A stretch of 64,000 nucleotides of DNA from Colocasia esculenta (GCA_014218235.1 CM024766.1:48449359-48513358), one strand, 5' to 3'. Shown: positions 23,970-35,402, counted from the first letter of the stretch. Notes: generated by a model from the letters alone, not told the origin. Numbers and translations: made by a program.

Positions 23970-24425
23970 TGATAGGCTCTAGGATGGGAGAGAGGCCGAA
24001 AATCACGTAAAAATGTGTTTACGTGCATGGCGCTGTCGCATCGGATCGTGGGGCCGCGTTCAGGTCGCGTCCATGCAGCAGGCCGGTCACTATGGGCAGT
24101 GCGCGTAGGTCCCCAAAAGGTCATAACCTCTCCACAGATATCGGATTGTGCGCCGTTTATTGCGTTGGATTCTAGACTCAGAGGGATACAAAATGATAGT
24201 ATGATATGTCAAATTTGAATTAGAAATGAGGACGTTAGGAGCTCTCAAAGTGAAGGCATGTTCAAAAATTGGGCAGATTGCACAGGGCTTGAGAATGGGC
24301 TTGACATTGTAGGTGAATGGGCTCATGATGGGTCAGAGAAGGACTCCAAAGTGATGATCAATTTGGGACATTAATGATATGGACAAGAAATATGCTCAAA
24401 TTATAGGCCGAAAACGGTGTCTACA
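23970..24425 (-). repeat. T2 5' LTR, second part
   Basis: Colinear with 4303-4776 of the other T2 LTR and ends in GGTGTCTACA. Relative to that LTR, about 100 bases before this point are missing, explained by loss between two GTTTGGAT-like words before K inserted. Confidence 0.8.
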
Positions 24426-25160
24426 CTGCATCTTCGGGCCACGACACTTAAACCGATTCGAGGGCGGGGTCAGGAATCTTGATCACCTCCGGTTCTCGGC
24501 CCAGGGCTTTCTAAGTTAGGACGTGCGTGAGGGGTGACAATGCCCGGAAACCTACCCTTGGTTGATTGCTGCTGGGAACTAATTAAGCCCCACCCAAGAG
24601 GTGACTCAGCTTTTATAGGAAGAAACAGAAGATTATTTAAGAAAGTCTTGTGTGGGTATAGGATGTTGGGTTCGGCCTACTTCCACAGCATACCATTCGG
24701 AGATTGGGTCTGTTGTGGAGGGACTTTATGGTCTTTTTCTATGGACTTGCCTTGCTTTGGGGCATGCGTACGACCGGGCTCATTAGTGGCCGCGGGGACT
24801 TTCCACTCTTTGCCATGCCCCTATTGTATTATGGATTTTTTTTCTTTTCGTTTCTTTGCTTCTTTGCCTTTGTCATTTTGACCGTCCCTGTTTGAGACTT
24901 CTCTTGTCGGGGTATGCTGTAGGTCGACGACCTCACCCTTACGACCCTTTTGCCCCTACACTTCGACCGATTAGGAGAGAATGACCGATGCATCGCTAGA
25001 GTGGAACCTCATAGTTGCAGCATCTTCCAAGTGTAGTTATCTGGGTTGCCGTGTGCGTGTGTGTAATCCTAACTTAGAGCAGCCCTTGGCGATTAGAGAG
25101 GTATCTTAGACTCCCAACATGGGGTACTCCCCGATCTAGGTGTTGTCGCCTCACACCTAT
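24426..25160 (-). other. T1 3' non-coding block, second part
   Basis: Continues 3020-3079 across the T2 insertion and matches T2 at about 6400-7180. No gene is seen; short plus-strand frames here lack domains. Confidence 0.65.
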
Positions 25161-25164
25161 AGGC

Positions 25165-26500
25165 CTAGGGATAGAAACGTTTGAGGTACAACCCGTTCCA
25201 CGGATGTGATAATTCGACGCCCTCAGCATTGATTAAGCGATATGCATTTCCAGGGTAGACCTCCCTCACAACGTACGGGCCCTCCCAGTTGGGTTGTAGT
25301 TTGGACCTAGGACCTCCGGATTTGATAAGATGCGTTTTCAAGACCATATCACCCTCTTGGATTTTCGTTCAATTACCTTCTTTTGAAAAGCTTGAGATTC
25401 GCCTTTGGTAGGAAAGCACATGGTCGGCTGCCATAAGTGCCTTTCATCTAAAAGTTCCAATTGGACTAGTAACGCCTCTTACGTTCATCAAGGTAAGTTC
25501 CTTGTCTAGTTGGACTCTTAGTGAAGGAATTAGGATCTCATATGGACTACCGCCTCCATCCCGTAGGTAGAGCGTACGGGGTTTGTTCCGTGGGAGTGCG
25601 GACGGAGGTGCGGTAGGCCCATAGAGCCTCTATTAGCTTCTCTGGCCAGTCGACGAATTTATGCGACTCACAGGTTTTCTTTAGGATTTTAAGAAGGGTT
25701 TTGTTAGTTGCTTCAGCTTGCCATTGCCTGTGGGTAATACGGTGAGGAATGATGCAGCGTGATGTTGTATTCTTACAGAGGTCCTGGAGCTCTTGTGCGA
25801 TGAATTGCGGCCCATTGTCCGTGACGATGCTGCTTGGCACTCCGAACGCGAGAGATGATGTTTCTCATGATGAAGCGGCACACCGTGGATGCTTTGATTT
25901 CTGTGAAGGCTTCAGCTTCTGCCCACTTGGTGTAATACTCAGTCGCAGTTAGGATAAATGACTTTTGTTTGGTTTGAGCATTAGAATCACCAAGAGGGCC
26001 GACAAGTCGAAAACCCACATGGAGAATGGCCATGGTGTGGACAGTGGGTGTAGTGAGGAGGAAGGGGCATGGATTTATCGGCATGGATTTGACACTTGAC
26101 ACACCTACGGACGTAGATGGTACAGTCTCTTCTAGGGTTGGCCAGTAATAGCCCTGCCTAATGATCTTCTTTGCTAGCATTGACTGTTAGCGTGCCCTCC
26201 GCATTCACTAGCATGGGCCCCTTCCACCACTTCCAAGCTTCGTCATCGGTAAGGCACCTTAAAAGGACTCCATTAAGGGCTCTCCTGTACAGAACTTCTC
26301 CGACAACTGTGTACCTTAAGGCGGCTCTCCTGATGGCCCTACGGTCTTCTGCACTTGCCCCTTCAGGATATGTTCCATCCCTGCAGTACTGCTCTATCTC
26401 AAAGTACCATGGCAGTTCCTCTTCATTCAGAATCTCCTCGAGCTCAGTTATCATGACTTGTGTGCGCTCCTCTTTTCCTAGCCTTCTCTTCTAAGGTTGC
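25165..26500 (-). pseudogene. Integrase, T1 (frame-broken)
   Basis: From the N-terminal side: LEEILNEEELPWYFEIEQYC and LRYTVVGEVLYRRALNGVLL (26158-26454), KIIRQGYYWPTLEE, FILTATEYYTKWAEAEAF with the first catalytic Asp region altered, SIVTDNGPQFIAQELQDLC with the second Asp, and QWQAEATNKTLLKILKK with the catalytic Glu. The C-terminal part reads LQPNWEGPYVVREVYPGNAY at 25165-25347. No chromodomain follows, unlike K, as expected for Tat. Frameshifts separate the pieces near 26170, 25850 and 25540. In the first Asp motif, Tat elements usually have VATDYFTKW; here it reads TATEYYTKW, a Glu for Asp. Confidence 0.8.
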
Positions 26501-26599
26501 CCTAAGGTCGCTAAACAAGGGTCCTGGGTAGATGGGACATCGAGACGCTGGACGATGATTGTCTCAGTCGGCGACTCAGAGGGAAGGATAGGGATGAGG

Positions 26600-26950
26600 C
26601 TAGCGACGCCAGAGCGTCGGCCAGGATGTTTTGGGAACGAGGAGTGTGGATGTAGATGAGCTTACGGAACTGCCTTGCCAACAGCGTGACCAGGTCTTGA
26701 TATGGCTTGAGCTTGGGTCACGAGTGCGGTAAGTTGAGAGCACCTGCCGCAGACGCGCTGAGAGTCTCTATAATTCTGAGGTGCGATGCCCCCAGCAGAT
26801 AAGCATGCTGAGTTGGTACCAGGGAAGGAGAGCCTCATACTCTGAGTAATGCCTTCCGGGGTAAGCAGCACGGCTCCAATGCCCCGTCCCTGAGAGTGAG
26901 TGCACCATCGAAATGAAGGGACCAGAAGGGGTCTTTGATTATGACTGAGA
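26600..26950 (-). pseudogene. Second RNase H-like domain, T1
   Basis: The minus strand reads DPFWSLHFDGALTLRDGA near 26890-26940 and ends RKLIYIHTPRSQNILADALA near 26600-26680. The LHFDG start and the DALASLA end are the pattern of the extra (archaeal-like) RNase H domain that marks the Tat lineage. At least one stop and one frameshift lie between. Its presence separates T1 from chromoviruses. Confidence 0.65.
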
Positions 26951-28452
26951 GTTCCTCATCGGGGAATTCCTCTCGGAGGGAGTCACTGTGAGGGAGTGGT
27001 AGATGGGCTAGATGCTCGGCGATGGCATACCCTTGATGGCCTTTTGGACCACAAAGGATATGTCAAACTGGGAGAGGAAACTCTGCCAGCGTGAGCCGAT
27101 CAGAAAGGACGGGCTTTTCAAGCAGATAACAGAGTGGATCCATCCTTGAGATCAGCTTGACCTCGTGGGCTAGGAAGTAGTGCTTGAGCTTTTGGACTAC
27201 CCACACGAGTGCGGCACAAGTTTTGTCCGTAGTGGTGAGCTTGGATTCAGCGGGTTGAAGAGCCTAGAGAGGTAGTACGCTGCCCTTTCTTTCCCAGACG
27301 TCATGTTGTGCCAGGACAGCTCCTAGGGAGTCCTCAATGACTGAGAGATATAGGATTAGCGGCTTCCGGGTACAGGAGGCTGTAAGACTGGGGGATTCAT
27401 GAGATAACTTTTCAGCTCATCGAAGGCTGCTTGGCATTTGTCATTCCATTCGAATTTTGCCCCTCCTTTCAAGAGATCATAAAATGGGTGACCTCTTTGC
27501 GAATGCTGGGAGATAAATCTTCTGATGAATTGCAAACGCCCGATTAGCCCTTCTAATTGTGCGATGTTCTTTGGAGGAGGCATTTCTGCTATTGCCTTAG
27601 CCTTGTTAGGATCGATCTCAATACCCCGCTAGCTAACTATGAAACCTAACAGCTTTCCTGATGAGACCCCGAACACGCATTTTTCGGATTCATTCTCAGC
27701 TGATACTCTCTAGACCTCTGCAACACCTTGGCTAGGATTTCGGGGTGTTCTCTCCTGGTTCTTGACTTCACCAAGATGTCATCCACGTATACCTCTACAT
27801 AAACGTGCATCATATCGTGGAAGATGGCCATCATCGCCCTCTGATAAGTAGCGCTGGCATTCTTTACCCAAACGGCATGACTACATAGCAGTATGTTCCC
27901 CAGGGCGTGGTGAAGGATGTTTTTCTCTTGATCTTTAGGAGATAGATGGATTTGGTTATATCCTGAATACCCATCCATGAATGAGAGGGTCTCATACCCA
28001 GCAGTATTGTCGATTAGCACATCGAGATGAGGAAGCGGGAAGTCGTCTTTCGGACATGCCTTATTCAAATCCCTGAAGTCGATGCAGATTCTGACTTTGC
28101 CGTCTTTCTTCATGTCAGGGACTATATTGGCCACCCAGTTCGGATAAAGCACTACCCTGATGAATCTAGCCTTATGGAGTTTATCTACTTCGTCCTTCAT
28201 CTTCAGGGCTGTGAGCGGATGGAACCTTCTGAGTTTCTGCTTGATTGCCTTTGCCCCTTCTTTCAGTACCAGTCGGTGCTCCACTAGTGAGGGGTCTAGA
28301 CCGGGCATGTCCTCGTAAGACCAGGCGAATGTATCCTTGTACTCCCTCAGGATTTGCACCAGTTCCTCTTCTTCATCAGGAGGGAGATTTGCTGAGATAA
28401 TACAATCATGGGATCTTCTTCTATTCCAGGTTGACTTCCTTAGTAGATTCAT
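26951..28452 (-). pseudogene. Reverse transcriptase and first RNase H, T1
   Basis: The frame 27646-28452 contains the RT nearly whole: VEHRLVLKEGAKAIKQKL, DGKVRICIDFRDLNKACPKD, YETLSFMDGYSGYNQIHL, and VEVYVDDILVKS with the YVDD active site at 27778-27789. The motif GNTPFGVKNAGATYQR-like reads VWVKNASATYQRAMMAI. The frame 27356-27583 (IAQLEGLIGRLQFIRRFISQ, FEWNDKCQAAFDELKSYL) is the RT thumb and connection. RNase H follows at about 27000-27350 (KTCAALVWVVQKLKHYFLAH) with frameshifts. These motifs are typical of Tat/Retand elements. Confidence 0.85.
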
Positions 28453-29700
28453 CCACTGCCGTTGTAGGCTCGTCGAACCTCCTTACTCCACTGGCATATT
28501 TTTTGGCAGCATCATCTACTTCGCTATCCTCTTCATCGACTGGGTCCTCATCATTCATTATTTCGTAGACACCAAACCCATTGTCTATGAACACCCCATC
28601 CTACTCAAACACTTCTTCGAACACCAGCGCTTCTCTCGTGAACTCCTCTATCAATAGCAGCGCTTGACACCGCCGAGCTAGCTCTTGAAGATATCTCCGG
28701 GATAGCTTTTCCCCGCTGCTTCCTAGGGCGGTGCTTGGAATTGGTGGATGGCAGGCTGACCTGACTCTCTATCCTAGGCCTATCTATCTTAACTCTAGAC
28801 TCACCTACCCTAGACTCTCCTAAACTAGACGACTCTACAGGACTGGGGGACAGGACATGGTGTCCTCGAAGAGAATCCTCCTAAGGAGAAGAAGGGCAGA
28901 AGGGGGACCCTCAGTCGAGGGGTGCCCCTGATCAGTAGAGTGTAGGACGTATGCCGGCTCCTCGACCTCAACGTGCATTTGAAAGTGGACATTTTTTTTT
29001 GGAGATCGGAGGAGAGCACGCAACAGGAGAGGGCGACCTCGTGGTCACCGGGATCAGCTTGAAGGGCGGAGAGGATAGCTGGTGGGAGCTCGGGTGTAAG
29101 GAGGTTGTGCGCCGCCGTGAGGAGCTGAGGAGTCAGTTGGATCAGCAAAGGAGGAAAGGATGGGACTAGGCTGGGAAGGAGGGAATCCAGGAGGGATGGG
29201 TGGATGGCTAGGCAAGTGCCTCTCCAGAGTTCATCAATGGTCTTCCCCTCTTCGTAGGGGATGTCCGGCTCTCCTATGTCTGAGGCATCGCTCATGAGCT
29301 GCCTTTTGGATGTGATAGCGATGGGTGGATCTAACAACTCTTCCACAGCTGGCGGCCAGGTTCTCTCCTCTTCCTAGAACAGTCGGCTGAAGGCGATGGT
29401 GATGTCTTCTATGTCAAACCATCTATACCACTCAGCCTCTAGGTCTCCGGTCTTTCTCCTCCTGGTCGGACGGAGGGCTTCTAGGGCTCTATAGGTCAGC
29501 AACGGGGCCATGTGCCAAGAGAAGTTCCGGCCATGCACCTCGTGCTGTGAGAGTTCTGCCTCGACTACCACGGTGTTGTATCCAGGTTGGGTTGGCCCCC
29601 TGATAAAGTGACACCAGAGTGTCGAGGTGAGTGGCTCTCGATCGGCCTTAAGAGTGGATGTGCTGGATGACCATGGTTTGGATTTCACCCTGTACCCTAA
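28453..29700 (-). pseudogene. Protease-RT linker, T1
   Basis: Frames 29374-29688 (GYNTVVVEAELSQHEVHGRN, LEAEWYRWFDIEDITIAF) and 28825-29346 (SLLDSLLPSLVPSFPPLLI) lie between protease and RT. Tat elements have a long, poorly conserved linker here. I recognise no enzyme motif. A minus-strand stop at about 29364 divides the two frames. Confidence 0.5.
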
Positions 29701-29778
29701 GCCCCATCGGCTTTTCGTGACGATGTCGGGGATGGGTTTGACTATACCTTGTAGCTCTGCCCTAGGCCCTTGCCTTCT

Positions 29779-30306
29779 TCATACCCCAACTTCATCATAA
29801 TTTGCCACCGCTTCGTGCTTAGTGGCTCTTTTCTCTTGACCGCATTGACCCGGGCTAGGTTGACCTCTCGCTGGGACTGGAACGTTAGCTCCAGCTAGCA
29901 CTTGGGTTTGTTGGCTGGCCACACATGGGAGGTGGTGGGTATCGTGGAGGGCATCTACGAGTGGGTGGTGGCTATGCTTTTGACCTTGATGATTCCCCTT
30001 GGAGGGGAACTTCAGACACTGGTGTGCGGTAGATGGCACAGCTCCTAGTGACTCTAACCATGGGTGCCCTAAAATAGCCTTGAACATGGGATCGATATCT
30101 AGGATGTAGAAGTCCACTGTGATGGCGAGGGGTCCCAGTTCGGCTTGCACAGTTACCATGCCGTGGCAGGATCTTCTGGAATTGTCGTATGTGGCAATGG
30201 TGGTGGGCGTCGGCCTTAGCATACTTTCTGACAGGTCACAGGCTCTTAGTGTACTCAGTGGGCAGACGTTTATGGATGCTCCCGTGTCGACCAGTGCCGC
30301 TCCCAC
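29779..30306 (-). pseudogene. Aspartic protease, T1
   Basis: GAALVDTGASINVCPLSTL carries the catalytic DTG at residues 7-9 of the frame; VDFYILDIDPMFKAILGHPW supplies the ILGHPWL flap-end motif typical of Ty3/gypsy retropepsins. It would mature the Gag-Pol polyprotein. It lies downstream of gag and is separated from it by the frame 30323-30595, whose C-terminal side (VTRGPAITFAESEL) is the usual lead-in to the protease. The break between the frames is at about 30310. Confidence 0.8.
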
Positions 30307-30322
30307 TGCTATAGGTTGATGA

Positions 30323-31294
30323 CTAAAGTGACATAGAGGGGAGCCTCCTGGCTTCTGGGGGTGCTAATTCACTTTCTGCAAACGTGATTGCCGGCCCGCG
30401 AGTCACCATGGCCAGGGCACTAGGTAGCTTGTCTGCCATCATGTCTTCATTTACTACCACCTTCTGCAGGAAATTCCTCAGGGCTTCCTGGTGCTCTTTA
30501 GACTTCTTTATCAACTCCAGAATGGAGATCTTGGCTGGCACGTGGTCCAGGTGCTTGAGGATGTCATAGTGGGTTCCAGGCAGTGGCTCAATCAACCCCT
30601 CATCTTGTGCTTGTTGCTGAGCTTGCTGTTGCTGTGGCGGCTGCAGGACTTGCTAGGGGTTTGTCGAAGTGGTGGTGGTGGAGATAGGTGGGTACGGGCG
30701 GCGAAAGACTCGCCCGCTCCGTAGGGTGGTCGGATTAGTAGGTGGCTGTCTAGCGGAGGATAATGTTGCGGCGGAGGGTTGGTCCGGCTCGGGTGGTGGT
30801 AGGATGATGGGTGAGGGAGTGGATATGATAGGGGGTAGAGGGCTGGAGATAGGTGGAGCGAGAGGTAAGATGATGGGTGGACTAGCGACTGGCGCATATG
30901 CTGAACTGGCGGGCAGTATGACGGCGTTGGCCATGGAAACTATAGGAGGGACTGATTGGGGAGCCGAGTAGGCTGGTTGTGTTGTTTGGGACTGGATAGG
31001 ATATTGGTTAATGGCCATCATCTTCTGAACGTCCAGCTCATCATCGTACGTCCAGTTTGCTTGTGGAGGAGGGTGGTGGACGATGGGGTTTACCTGGGCA
31101 GGTTGTTGTGGTGGTGGGTTCGGAGCTGGTGGATGGTTAGGTAAGGGGTTGTGGACGATCCCGAGGTCCTGCAGTGGCTGCTGATGTTGCTGTTGTTGTT
31201 GTTGTGGAGGGGGTGGTTGGCGCTGCTGCCTTTGCTGCTGTTGTTGTCTCTGCCTTTCTTTGATGTCTCCGATCACCTGCCGGAGGCTGTCCAA
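30323..31294 (-). pseudogene. Gln/Pro-rich region between gag and protease, T1
   Basis: The frame 30653-31294 overlaps the gag end by 22 bases in another frame. It starts with a Gln-rich tract encoded by CAG/CAA triplets (about 31180-31265), then Pro-rich sequence. The frame 30323-30595 (HYDILKHLDHVPAKISILEL, HQEALRNFLQKVVV) matches the pre-protease segment of Tat Gag-Pol. The overlap could be a frameshift point or an indel error. Confidence 0.6.
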
Positions 31295-32919
31295 TCTATC
31301 CTTTTCTGCTCATGCAAGTCATACACCAAGTCCTTGAATGTGAAGCACTGATCGATGGTATGACCAGGCTGCCTGTGGAAGACACAGTATCGGGTTTGAT
31401 CCACACTTGGGTTCAGAGGTCTCTCAGGAGGGAGCCTAATGGCGTTTGTGGAGAGCAAGGCCAAGAATATGTCGGAGAGTGTCTCCGACAATGGTGGGTA
31501 GTGAGCTCTCCTAGGGCCCATGGGACGCCTTTGTTGAGAGCTATCAGGAGGTGGTACTTGGTTGTATTGGCGTTGCTGCTGCCCTTGTGGCGGATTGGTA
31601 GGGTTCTGACCCTGGGCATTGTATTGGCGGTTTTGGCTCTGGCCGGTAGGGTTGAACACGCTTACTTGCTCGTTCACTTGGACGCCTTCGGTGACAGGCC
31701 CCTGAGGCTTCCTTTGGAAATGAGACTTCTGGGGTTCAAACATGGAATGGATGGGAGAATCTTTGAGCTGGGTCTGGATGAACCGGTCCCGGCTATAGAG
31801 TTGATGCATATTGGAGATGTCGTTCATCGCCAAAATGTTGCGGTAGGAAGGTGTGGCGTTGGCGATGATGATCTTCACCTTCTCCCCCTTTGGAAGGTAC
31901 CCCAGAACTCTGGTGGCCATTTGCCTCCACCTATCGGCGTATGCTGAGAAATCCTCATCCGGCTTCATCTTTTTAGCTATGAGATCCGTGAGGGAATATT
32001 CAGGCCCGACCCTGTCTTGGAATTGTTCGAGGAACTTGGCCTTCACGATAGCGAAGTCCTCAGCGTCCTCAGGTAGCAGGGAGTAGAACCAATCAAGAGC
32101 ATGCCCGTCTAGCGACCGGCGGAAGAGATATGCCATGAGACGACAGTCATGCTGGTAGGGAGCGGACTCATAGATGAAGTCCTTGATATGAGTGTAAGGA
32201 TTGCCTGAGCCGTTGTACTTGCGGTACTTCAGCAGCTCGGATGGAGAGGGGACCCATAGGCCATTGAAATTTGGCATATGCACGTCGTGGTGCTGCCTAG
32301 GGTCGACTTGCTTACGGAGCTCTTGGAGCTCCTTCTTGATGGACGCCCACTCGGACATCATGTCCGGTGCGGAGGATGGCTGAGCGTATATGGACGAGGC
32401 ACGAGAGGTAGGCCTGGCGCATGGCTCAGGACGATGAGGGGAGTAACATGGCTGGTATGGTGGAGACCGCGGCCTCGACTCACGGGGAATATAGTGCTCA
32501 GACTCAAATGGCGTAAACCGGATGGTCCACAGTCGGATGGGGGTGTTGTCGGCTCGTCCCATGGTGACGTGGGGGACGGATGTAGCTGCTGCGGGGCGTG
32601 ACGCGCCCGCTCTGGGTGAGGGTGAGGAAGCGGCCTTTCCTTTGAGGGCCGTCATGAGGGTCTGGATTTGGGACTGATCAAGCTGAGGAATTAGGTGCAA
32701 GAGCTGAGCGGCTTGATCATCCGATTGAGGAGGGTGGGTGTTCCGAGACGGGCTTCCCTCGTCATGACGGCGACCCTCAGAGGTATGGACGGTAGCGACC
32801 CAAGGCCGGGCCACCTCGTCAAAGAGATCATGGGGTAGGGATTCTTCGTAATCCTGGGAATTATGGAGGGTAGTGTCTGGATTCTCACTATTGTAGATCG
32901 GGTTCAAGAAAGACTCCAT
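31273..32919 (-). CDS. Gag, T1 (548 residues, open throughout)
   Basis: The start ATG at 32919 opens MESFLNPIYNSENPDTTLHN. Residues about 240-390 hold the capsid-type retrotransposon gag domain: LLKYRKYNGSGNPYTHIKDF, LMAYLFRRSLDGHALDWFYS, FAIVKAKFLEQFQDRVGPEY and DEDFSAYADRWRQMATRV. The C-terminal part has LLSTNAIRLPPERPLN and a zinc-knuckle-like YCVFHRQPGHTIDQC near residues 510-525. The middle (430-480) is Gln/Asn-rich. It forms the virus-like particle. It is the longest intact retrotransposon frame in the window, standing out against the broken pol, and is the homologue of the broken gag of T2. Confidence 0.85.
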   Translation of the reverse strand: MESFLNPIYNSENPDTTLHNSQDYEESLPHDLFDEVARPWVATVHTSEGRRHDEGSPSRNTHPPQSDDQAAQLLHLIPQLDQSQIQTLMTALKGKAASSPSPRAGASRPAAATSVPHVTMGRADNTPIRLWTIRFTPFESEHYIPRESRPRSPPYQPCYSPHRPEPCARPTSRASSIYAQPSSAPDMMSEWASIKKELQELRKQVDPRQHHDVHMPNFNGLWVPSPSELLKYRKYNGSGNPYTHIKDFIYESAPYQHDCRLMAYLFRRSLDGHALDWFYSLLPEDAEDFAIVKAKFLEQFQDRVGPEYSLTDLIAKKMKPDEDFSAYADRWRQMATRVLGYLPKGEKVKIIIANATPSYRNILAMNDISNMHQLYSRDRFIQTQLKDSPIHSMFEPQKSHFQRKPQGPVTEGVQVNEQVSVFNPTGQSQNRQYNAQGQNPTNPPQGQQQRQYNQVPPPDSSQQRRPMGPRRAHYPPLSETLSDIFLALLSTNAIRLPPERPLNPSVDQTRYCVFHRQPGHTIDQCFTFKDLVYDLHEQKRIDWTASGR

Positions 32920-34030
32920 GTTTGGAAAGCGGGTGGAGAGAGATGGGGAGAGCCCTTTCCAGACATGAGAGAGGCAACCTAACCTAGACAGACTCTTAGT
33001 TTCCTAAACAAGCAATCCTATGTAGACAAAAGGAAAGAGAAAACGTCTCACCCAAAGCAAGCAGTTGGCAATGATGATGGTTACTTTTAATTGATTCGAA
33101 TTTACCTTTTAGTGATTTTGACTTTTAACAAGTTCTCTCCAAGTGAGGAAGGGTTTCCTAAATGGGAGAAGGTTTCCAACTTCGGGTAGGGCTAGGGTTC
33201 TCTCTATCTTGCCAAATGAATCTAGACTCGATCCTAGGTGGCGACGGGTACAACCAGCCCGGCGACCGTGTGGGAATCCACGGTCAGCAGGGACTTACGG
33301 AGGCCCTCGAGCGAGTGCTCTAGTCGAACACAAGGAATATGTGGCCGAGAGAGCGAGCATCGCTGAGGAGGAAACCTATGCTACGAATATGGAAAGATGT
33401 ATGCAAACCCTATGTGCACCGGAGTGTATGCAAGATTCTAACCTAGTACTAACACAACAAGAATTAGGGCTAATTGCTCTCAGAGGAAGAAGGCGACAGG
33501 GACTATGTCGGGACCAAGGTCGCGACGCTGTGACTGTCGCTTTCCTTCTCGCAGTGGACATAGAGCAAGTAAATCCTAATTATGCACGGAAGATCACACA
33601 ATCCTATAACATACAAGACTCAACAATCTCTCAAAAGCATGGAATAAGCATGATGTGATGGACTATGGATGGAGTATGTAAAAGTAAACCCAAATTTGCA
33701 AGGAGACTCAGAAAAAACAAGGTACTGACCTAATTGCGACAAGAATCACGTCACCTCCTTTAACGCGACACCTGCCACGTCGTTTTCTTTACAGGCTTAA
33801 CAAATCTTTAAATAATGCAAAAGGCGTACCGGCAGAGTGTGTACCTTATCGCGACGGGCCTTGTGTCGCTATTTGGATCGCGACATTGATCATGTCGCTT
33901 TCTCACCCAGAACCGTAGAACATTGATAACTTCAAAGGAAGACAACCAAAAAGGGAAAACTAACCACACAACATACCTGTTAGATAATAGGGACGGCAGG
34001 GAAAGGAAGAACAAGCGTGATGGGAACTTG
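32920..34030 (-). other. T1 5' leader
   Basis: Non-coding region between PBS and gag. Shares GGCGACGGGTACAACC and GGACTTACGGAGG-like words with the T2 leader. Contains GTCGCGACC-type words near 33510-33540 and 33850-33900. The plus-strand frame 33143-33658 has no domain and is a chance frame. Confidence 0.5.
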
Positions 34031-34047
34031 TCCCACCGTGATCGCCA
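34031..34047 (-). promoter_or_regulatory. T1 primer binding site
   Basis: Minus strand TGGCGATCACGGTGGGA, 5 bases inside the LTR, identical to the T2 site. tRNA not assigned. Confidence 0.65.
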
Positions 34048-34052
34048 AAAGG

Positions 34053-35311
34053 TGTAATCACGAGATTTGTATCCCCTTTTGAAATTGATTGTGAATATGT
34101 AGGGATTAGGAACTGACCGTGATCGCCACCAATGAAGTTGCCTCTTGATGTTCAGATGGAGGGCTGACTACCTTGGAAAGGAAATATGAAGAGGAAGGCG
34201 TACCTGATAACGCGACAGAGAGGGCGTCACGATGCTTTAACGTGAACGCGACGTAGGCAACGGCGTCTTCTTGATCGCGACACAGCAGTCGTCGCCTTCT
34301 TCTTCAGTGGATGGAGACTTGGGTTCTTCGTCTTCCTGCTCCTCAGCCGGCCGAGAGGCAAGAACCTCACCTTGCTCTGACCTTTAAACACAGGATTGGG
34401 GCTTTTAACCCCTGTGGGTGTTAAGAATAGGTGTGTGTGTCGTGATCTAATGTTAAACTAGAAAGAAAACGAAGCTATGCATGCATGAATTCAAAGAAAT
34501 AAAGAGAAGAAGGGAGAGGAGATTGTGTAGCCGATGGGAAAACGCCCTGGAGGGCTCTTGCTGATCATCTGGAGGGGGAACTCTCTTCGTGGAAGATGAA
34601 GCTCTCTTGCTCAGCGAACCAAAGAATCCAGCCCTTGCCCAAAAAGATGCAGAGACGAGGTACTTATGGGTGATTATTCCCAACTCGGGTCTGAGAGGAA
34701 GAATGGGCAAGAGTCCGACTCTGGGTAAGTATGGCTGTGCAAGGGCTATTGGAACTCGGAAAGGGACATGTTAGAAAGGTCTGCTCCGAATTTGAGAGGA
34801 TTTGGACGTGATTTGGACGTCCCAATGAAGCAATTACCATCAATAGCATGGGTCCAAATTGGCTTCGGATTGAGTTTCCTGTTTAAGGCCCTGAACGCGA
34901 CGGCCTTGGTGTCGCCTTCTGAATGCGACTGCTCGATACGTCGCCTTCCTCATATGGAAGGTAACTTAAGTCGTTTTGTGATTTTTTGAGGATTTAAAAT
35001 GTGGAATTATGAATGCGACATAGGGACTGTCGTTTTCAGGAAGGCGACCTAAGGCCTGTCGCCTTCTGGTCTTTTCTGCATTTCGGCATGTAATGCGTCC
35101 AATTAGCCATGTACAGCCTTCAGGATGAAATATCAGACTCTTATACTCAGAGAGCTTATAGTGAAAGAGATTGATTTGACTAGGAAGAGTCCTCCAGGGT
35201 GATGATGTCATGATCGGAGAAAGCCAGCTTGACGATGATGAGCCAACGTGGGGCATCAATGATACGACAAGAGATTTTGCTCGACTTATGGGTCAGAAAT
35301 GGGTGTCTACA
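34053..35311 (-). repeat. T1 5' LTR
   Basis: 1259 bases from TGTAATCACGAG to GGGTGTCTACA. The two ends and several blocks match the T2 LTR, but the middle is diverged and about 400 bases shorter, so T1 and T2 are different subfamilies. Repeated GCGAC/GTCGCC words occur near 34200-34300 and 34900-35065. Confidence 0.8.
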
Positions 35312-35402
35312 ATCTCATTTCCCAAAAGCTAAACATGTTCAGCATGTTGGAAGTTTACATATTAGTTTAAAAAAAATATAGAGATCAACATAAGATTTGT
35401 AC

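Larger units (their letters stand above)
3080..24425 (-). mobile_element. T2: non-autonomous Tat-like LTR retrotransposon, split by element K
   Basis: Termini are TGTAATCACGGGG at 3080 and GGTGTCTACA at 24425. The left LTR (3080-4776) matches 12011-13151 joined to 23970-24425. Without K the element is about 10.5 kb. The target duplication is CTTGC before 3080 and CTGC(A) after 24425, consistent with CTTGC minus one T. It carries a PPT next to the left LTR, a PBS next to the right LTR and a gag remnant at 9449-11030. No RT, RNase H or integrase motif was found in 4777-12010, so movement would need another element's enzymes. Its gag, PBS and 3' region are homologous to T1, the likely helper family. 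Confidence 0.8.
1..35311 (-). mobile_element. T1: Tat-lineage Ty3/gypsy retrotransposon, interrupted at 3080-24425
   Basis: Reading leftwards from 35311 the order is LTR, PBS, leader, gag, protease, RT, RNase H, second RNase H, integrase, 3' non-coding region. RT before integrase, with a second RNase H-like domain between them, is the arrangement known for the Tat lineage. T2 cuts the 3' non-coding part: the sequence left of 3080 and right of 24425 is colinear with T2's own 3' non-coding region at 6314-7180, so both sides belong to one element. No LTR end lies between 1 and 3079, so the 3' LTR should lie beyond the left edge. The 5 bases outside the right LTR are ATCTC; the matching copy is not in the window. 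That the left 3 kb belongs to T1 is inference from colinearity. Confidence 0.75.

Noticed and set aside
31151..31947. Plus-strand frames (66 and 211 codons) opposite gag
   Set aside because: They are shadows of the T1 gag and Gln-rich region on the minus strand.
33143..33658. 171-codon plus-strand frame as a gene
   Set aside because: It lies in the T1 leader, has no domain, and is covered by sequence homologous to the T2 leader, where no such frame exists.
12011..34052. Pairing the LTR at 12011-24425 with the LTR at 34053-35311 as one element
   Set aside because: The two LTRs are diverged and differ in length. The 24426 side has no PPT, while CTTGC/CTGC duplications and the matching LTR at 3080 pair T2 with itself.
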